Shown one piece after another: positions 60,658 through 64,000 of a stretch of 64,000 nt of DNA. The position numbers and the translations under genes are program-made. Source of the stretch: Eubacteriales bacterium. GTDB taxonomy: Bacteria > Bacillota > Clostridia > Saccharofermentanales > DTU023. The notes under the pieces were generated by a model. It saw only the letters and a list, made by a program, of their open reading frames with translations, was not told where the DNA came from and did not search any database. The stretch covers positions 1 to 64,000 of the forward strand of contig JAUNLW010000003.1 of NCBI GenBank assembly GCA_030532065.1, in the 5' to 3' direction. Within the stretch, counting starts at the first letter, position 1; every line of letters begins with the position of its first letter.

Positions 60658-62169
60658 ATGGCGTATGTATTTGATGATTTATCGCGTACTTTTAGCGAGT
60701 ACCTCTTACTGCCCAACTTGAGCGAGGAGCACTGCGTTCCGTCCAACGTAAAGTTGGATACACCTTTTTCTCGTTACGAGCCAGCCAAAGAAAAACCCAA
60801 GCACAAGCTAAATATTCCCTTCACCTCAGCCATCATGCAGGCCGTATCCGATGACCGCATGGCGATCGCTCTGGCACGTAATGGTGGTTTATCCTTTATT
60901 TACGCTTCTCAGAGCATTGAATCGCAAGCGGAGATGGTAGCAAAAGTCAAAGGTTATAAGGCCGGTTTTGTAACCAGCGACTCTAACCTGACACCTGACC
61001 ATACACTGGCAGATATTTTGGCTCTTAAAGAGAAAAACGGTCATTCAACAATTGCTATTACCGATGATGGTACAGCCCATGGTAAATTGCTGGGCTTGGT
61101 TACTTCCCGTGACTATCGTATCAGCCGGATGTCTACAGACGAGAAGATCAGCGAGTTCATGACTCCGATCTCCGAGCTAATCTGTGGTGAAGATGGCATT
61201 TCCCTGAGTGAGGCAAATAACTTGATTTGGGATAATAAGCTCAATCAAGTACCTATTGTAGATAAGAAAGGTAATCTGGTTTCTTTGGTATTCCGTAAGG
61301 ACTACGCAGAGCACAAAGAAAATCCTCTAGAGCTTCTGGATGATCACAAGCGTCTGGTCTGTGGAGCCGGTATCAATACCCGCGACTACAAAGAAAGAGT
61401 ACCCGCTCTGATTGAAGCCGGTGCTGATGTCCTCTGCATGGACTCTTCTGACGGTTTTTCCATTTGGCAGAAAAAGTGCTTGGACTGGATCAAAAAAGAA
61501 TACGGTCCAGATACCTTGGTTGGTGCTGGTAACGTAGTAGACCGCGATGGTTTCCGCTATCTGGCGGAAGCAGGCGCTGACTTTGTAAAAGTTGGTATCG
61601 GCGGTGGATCTATCTGCATTACGCGTGAACAAAAAGGTATAGGCATGGGTCAAGCTTCTGCTGTAATGGCAGTTGCCGCTGCTCGTGACGAATGGCTGAA
61701 GGAAACCGGTGTTTACATTCCCATTTGCTCAGACGGTGGTATTGTCTATGACTACCACATGACTTTGGCTCTGGCTATGGGCGCTGATTTCCTCATGCTG
61801 GGCCGTTACTTCTCCCGCTTTGATGAGGCTCCTGGCCAGCGCTTGGTTTACAAGGGCAATTACGTCAAAGAATATTGGGGTGAAGGTTCCAACCGCGCGC
61901 GTAACTGGGCTCGTTACGATGACGGTCACGGTGGCAAGGGGGCGCACTTTGAAGAAGGCGTTGACTCCTACGTGCCATATGCCGGTGGCCTTAAGGAAAA
62001 CTTAGACAATACCATTGCCAAGATTGTGGCAACCATGGTTTCTTGCGGATCGGTTTCCATCCAGGAGTTGCAAGAGAAGGCACGTTTAGTAGTTGTTTCA
62101 CCTACAAGTATCGTAGAAGGTGGAGCCCACGACGTTATTCGAAAAGAACAGGATGCCGTAAACAGGTAG
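60658..62169 (+). CDS. guaB: Inosine-5'-monophosphate dehydrogenase
   Basis: The 503-residue IMPDH has an N-terminal [17 protein letters not shown] block, a CBS-domain pair inserted at about residues 110-220, and a catalytic domain with [17 protein letters not shown], the K+-site and active-site loop [12 protein letters not shown] with the nucleophilic Cys, and [26 protein letters not shown]. It oxidises IMP to XMP for guanine nucleotide synthesis. The length and loop resemble the longer IMPDH form found in some anaerobes and protozoa. No purine riboswitch was seen upstream. Confidence 0.94.
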   Translation: MAYVFDDLSRTFSEYLLLPNLSEEHCVPSNVKLDTPFSRYEPAKEKPKHKLNIPFTSAIMQAVSDDRMAIALARNGGLSFIYASQSIESQAEMVAKVKGYKAGFVTSDSNLTPDHTLADILALKEKNGHSTIAITDDGTAHGKLLGLVTSRDYRISRMSTDEKISEFMTPISELICGEDGISLSEANNLIWDNKLNQVPIVDKKGNLVSLVFRKDYAEHKENPLELLDDHKRLVCGAGINTRDYKERVPALIEAGADVLCMDSSDGFSIWQKKCLDWIKKEYGPDTLVGAGNVVDRDGFRYLAEAGADFVKVGIGGGSICITREQKGIGMGQASAVMAVAAARDEWLKETGVYIPICSDGGIVYDYHMTLALAMGADFLMLGRYFSRFDEAPGQRLVYKGNYVKEYWGEGSNRARNWARYDDGHGGKGAHFEEGVDSYVPYAGGLKENLDNTIAKIVATMVSCGSVSIQELQEKARLVVVSPTSIVEGGAHDVIRKEQDAVNR

Positions 62170-62235
62170 TTAACCAATCATATACAGGTCGATATAGAAT
62201 ATAGTTTTAGTTACTGAATTGAGAAGGAGATAAAT

Positions 62236-62727
62236 ATGGCTAAAGATATTGTGGAAATGACTTCGGAAGGTATTCGCGAGCTGCAAGCAGAGTTAGAAGA
62301 GCGTAAGACCAGTATTTCCATAGAAATTGCCGAACGTCTTAAAGAAGCAAGGTCGCAAGGTGACCTGTCTGAGAACTCCGAGTACGATGATGCCAAAGAG
62401 GCTCAGTCTCAAAACGAAGTTAGAATCGCTGAGATTGAGTCGATCTTAAAGAATGTTAAAGTCATTGAAGACAAACACATTCTTAAGACTAAGGTCTCCC
62501 TGGGATCTTTAATTGAGATCTTAGACATAGAAACGGGTGAGGCCATGGAGTATGTGGTGGTCAATCCCATGGAAGAAGATATCTCTAAGAATAAGATCTC
62601 TTCCGAATCTCCGGTAGGAGCTGCGGTCCTCGGCAAAAAGAAGGGTGAAGTAGTAGATGTTAAGACCCCGATCGGCTTGATTCAGTACAAGATTTTACGC
62701 ATTGGTAAAAAAGAAGGTGAGGAATAA
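62236..62727 (+). CDS. greA: Transcription elongation factor GreA
   Basis: The 163-residue GreA has an N-terminal coiled coil with AELEERKTSISIEIAERLKEAR and SQGDLSENSEYDDAKEAQ, whose tip acidic residues coordinate Mg2+ in the RNA polymerase active site. The C-terminal FKBP-like domain carries NKISSESPVGAAVLGKKKGE. It rescues backtracked polymerase. GAGAAGGAGATAAAT precedes the ATG. It is two bases before lysS, so the two are cotranscribed, a common Firmicute arrangement. Confidence 0.97.
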   Translation: MAKDIVEMTSEGIRELQAELEERKTSISIEIAERLKEARSQGDLSENSEYDDAKEAQSQNEVRIAEIESILKNVKVIEDKHILKTKVSLGSLIEILDIETGEAMEYVVVNPMEEDISKNKISSESPVGAAVLGKKKGEVVDVKTPIGLIQYKILRIGKKEGEE

Positions 62728-62729
62728 AG

Positions 62730-64000
62730 ATGAGAGAGCAAGAGATGCCCTTAAGTGACCAGGAACAGGCGCGCTTAAGTAAGCTGGAGCTGATAGAGGA
62801 AGCGGGTGAGTCACCTTATCGGCTGACTACTGTAGACCAAGATACCCGTGCCCGGGATATTACCGATAACTTTGAGGCATATGAGGGCAAGATGGTTAAG
62901 GTCGCTGGCCGACTTATGTCTAAACGAGGCATGGGCAAAGTGAGCTTTTGCGACCTCTTTGACCGCACCGGCGGTATCCAGATCTTCTCTAAGATTGACG
63001 TGCTAGGTGAGGAAAATTTCTCTAAGTGGCAGAAGCTGGATGTTGGTGATTTGGTTGCTGTAGAAGGTGAAGTCTTCCGTACGCAACGTGGCGAAATTTC
63101 TATCCGCAACGAGAAATATGCTCTCATATCTAAATGCCTGCGCCCTTTGCCGGAAAAATGGCATGGCTTACAGGACGTTGACGCGCGTTTTAGAAAACGC
63201 TACCTGGACCTGATCGTTAACCAGGACGTGCAGGCAACTTTTATTAAGCGTTCTCAGATCATCTCCAAGATGCGCTCAATCTTAGATGAGCGTGATTTTA
63301 TTGAAGTGGAAACACCACTCTTACAAACCATTGCCGGAGGTGCCAGCGCTCGTCCATTTATTACTCACCACAACGCTCTCGACTTGGACCTATACCTCCG
63401 CATTTCACCGGAACTCTATCTCAAACGCTTGATTATCGGCGGCCTGGAACGTGTGTATGAGATTGGTCGAAACTTCCGTAATGAGGGACTGTCAGTCAAG
63501 CATAATCCGGAATTTACCATGATCGAACTCTACCAGGCATACACCGACTACCACGGCATGATGGAGATTTCCGAGATCTTGATTAGTGAATGCTGCAAGG
63601 AAGTGAATGATGGCAAGACAGTCATTACTTTTAACGGCCAGGAGATTGATCTGACGCCGCCTTTCCGTCGACTTTCCATGAATGACGCGATCAAGGAATA
63701 CACGGGTGTTGATTTCTCTAAGGTTGACAGCTTGGAAGAAGCCCAGCGCCTGGCAAAAGAAAACGGTCTAAAAGAAGAGGACTATGCTGGATTGCGCGTA
63801 GGCGAGATCATGAATCTGTTTTTTGAAGAATTCTGCGAAGAAAAATTGATCCAGCCAACCTTTATCTATGACTATCCTGTTGAGATCTCACCTTTGACCA
63901 AGAAAAAGGCGGGCGTTGACGGAATAGTAGAGCGCTTTGAGATTTTTATTGCCGGTTCTGAATATGGTAACGCTTATACTGAGCTTAACGATCCGCGCGA
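62730..64000 (+). CDS. lysS: Lysyl-tRNA synthetase, class II (5' part; runs off the window)
   Basis: The reading frame opens at the ATG at 62730 and is open to the window end, about 423 codons of a usual 490-500. An OB-fold anticodon-binding domain (about residues 53-140, VKVAGRLMSKRGMGKVSF) is followed by the class II core with motif 1 region RSQIISKMRSILDERDFIEVETP and motif 2 YEIGRNFRNEG. The C-terminal part, including motif 3, is beyond the window. There is no T-box leader; the gene is translated from the greA transcript. Confidence 0.95.
   Translation, partial: MREQEMPLSDQEQARLSKLELIEEAGESPYRLTTVDQDTRARDITDNFEAYEGKMVKVAGRLMSKRGMGKVSFCDLFDRTGGIQIFSKIDVLGEENFSKWQKLDVGDLVAVEGEVFRTQRGEISIRNEKYALISKCLRPLPEKWHGLQDVDARFRKRYLDLIVNQDVQATFIKRSQIISKMRSILDERDFIEVETPLLQTIAGGASARPFITHHNALDLDLYLRISPELYLKRLIIGGLERVYEIGRNFRNEGLSVKHNPEFTMIELYQAYTDYHGMMEISEILISECCKEVNDGKTVITFNGQEIDLTPPFRRLSMNDAIKEYTGVDFSKVDSLEEAQRLAKENGLKEEDYAGLRVGEIMNLFFEEFCEEKLIQPTFIYDYPVEISPLTKKKAGVDGIVERFEIFIAGSEYGNAYTELNDPR

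Overview
The window reads as part of the chromosome of an anaerobic, low-to-moderate GC Firmicute of the class Clostridia. The basis is the hprK-murB-rapZ-whiA cluster, a GHKL/LytTR two-component pair, a TPP riboswitch in front of a pyrimidine ABC transporter, DUF1846 and DUF3160 proteins, nickel-enzyme maturation genes (hypAB, larBCE) and ferredoxin-type flavoenzymes. No species is assigned. No insertion sequence, prophage or rRNA was seen; one tRNA-Ser is present.

Layout. 0.2-5.7 kb: a thiamine-binding protein, a flavin reductase-like protein, a symporter/small membrane protein/creatininase operon, and a divergent Crp-family regulator followed by a D-cysteine desulfhydrase-like enzyme. 5.7-11.4 kb (minus): a LytTR response regulator, GHKL kinase and two ABC exporter half-transporters, with a LytTR-type direct-repeat operator in front of the exporters. 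11.6-21.5 kb (minus): DUF3160, hypA, a 965-residue iron-sulfur flavoprotein, hypB, an FAD oxidoreductase, and acetoacetyl-CoA synthetase. 21.8-27.0 kb: FetAB-like transporter, ECF sigma factor with a putative anti-sigma partner, FemAB-like transferase and a GNAT protein. 27.1-30.1 kb (minus): thiamine-precursor ABC transporter under a TPP riboswitch. 30.2-37.5 kb: DUF1846, larE-larB-larC, an aldo/keto reductase and an AI-2E transporter. 37.6-44.1 kb: hprK-murB-rapZ-whiA, two unknown genes and an HtrA-like protease.

44.3-55.7 kb: a complete type I-C CRISPR-Cas locus (cas3, cas5c, cas8c, cas7, cas4, cas1, cas2), a leader and an array of 32 repeats with 31 spacers. A 74-codon membrane protein gene and an orphan repeat with a second leader-like segment lie beyond the array. 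55.9-64 kb: ASCH protein, tRNA-Ser, a two-gene operon encoding an ExbB/ZorA-like membrane coiled-coil protein and a large unknown protein, a CTP-synthase-glutaminase-like pseudoenzyme, guaB, greA and the 5' two-thirds or more of lysS.

The most striking observation is in the 292-bp gap between cas3 and cas5c. On the minus strand there is a degenerate CRISPR repeat (a hairpin with changed stem sequence plus the intact 11-nt I-C 5' handle), then about 33 nt of spacer-like sequence, then an intrinsic terminator, all preceded by an extended -10. The first 15 nt of the spacer match the cas5c promoter on the minus strand at 13 positions. The only mismatches are at positions 6 and 12, the positions that type I Cascade flips out and does not read. 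A 34-nt protospacer there would cover the -35 and -10 of the Cascade operon. This looks like a crRNA-like autorepressor by which Cascade limits its own synthesis.
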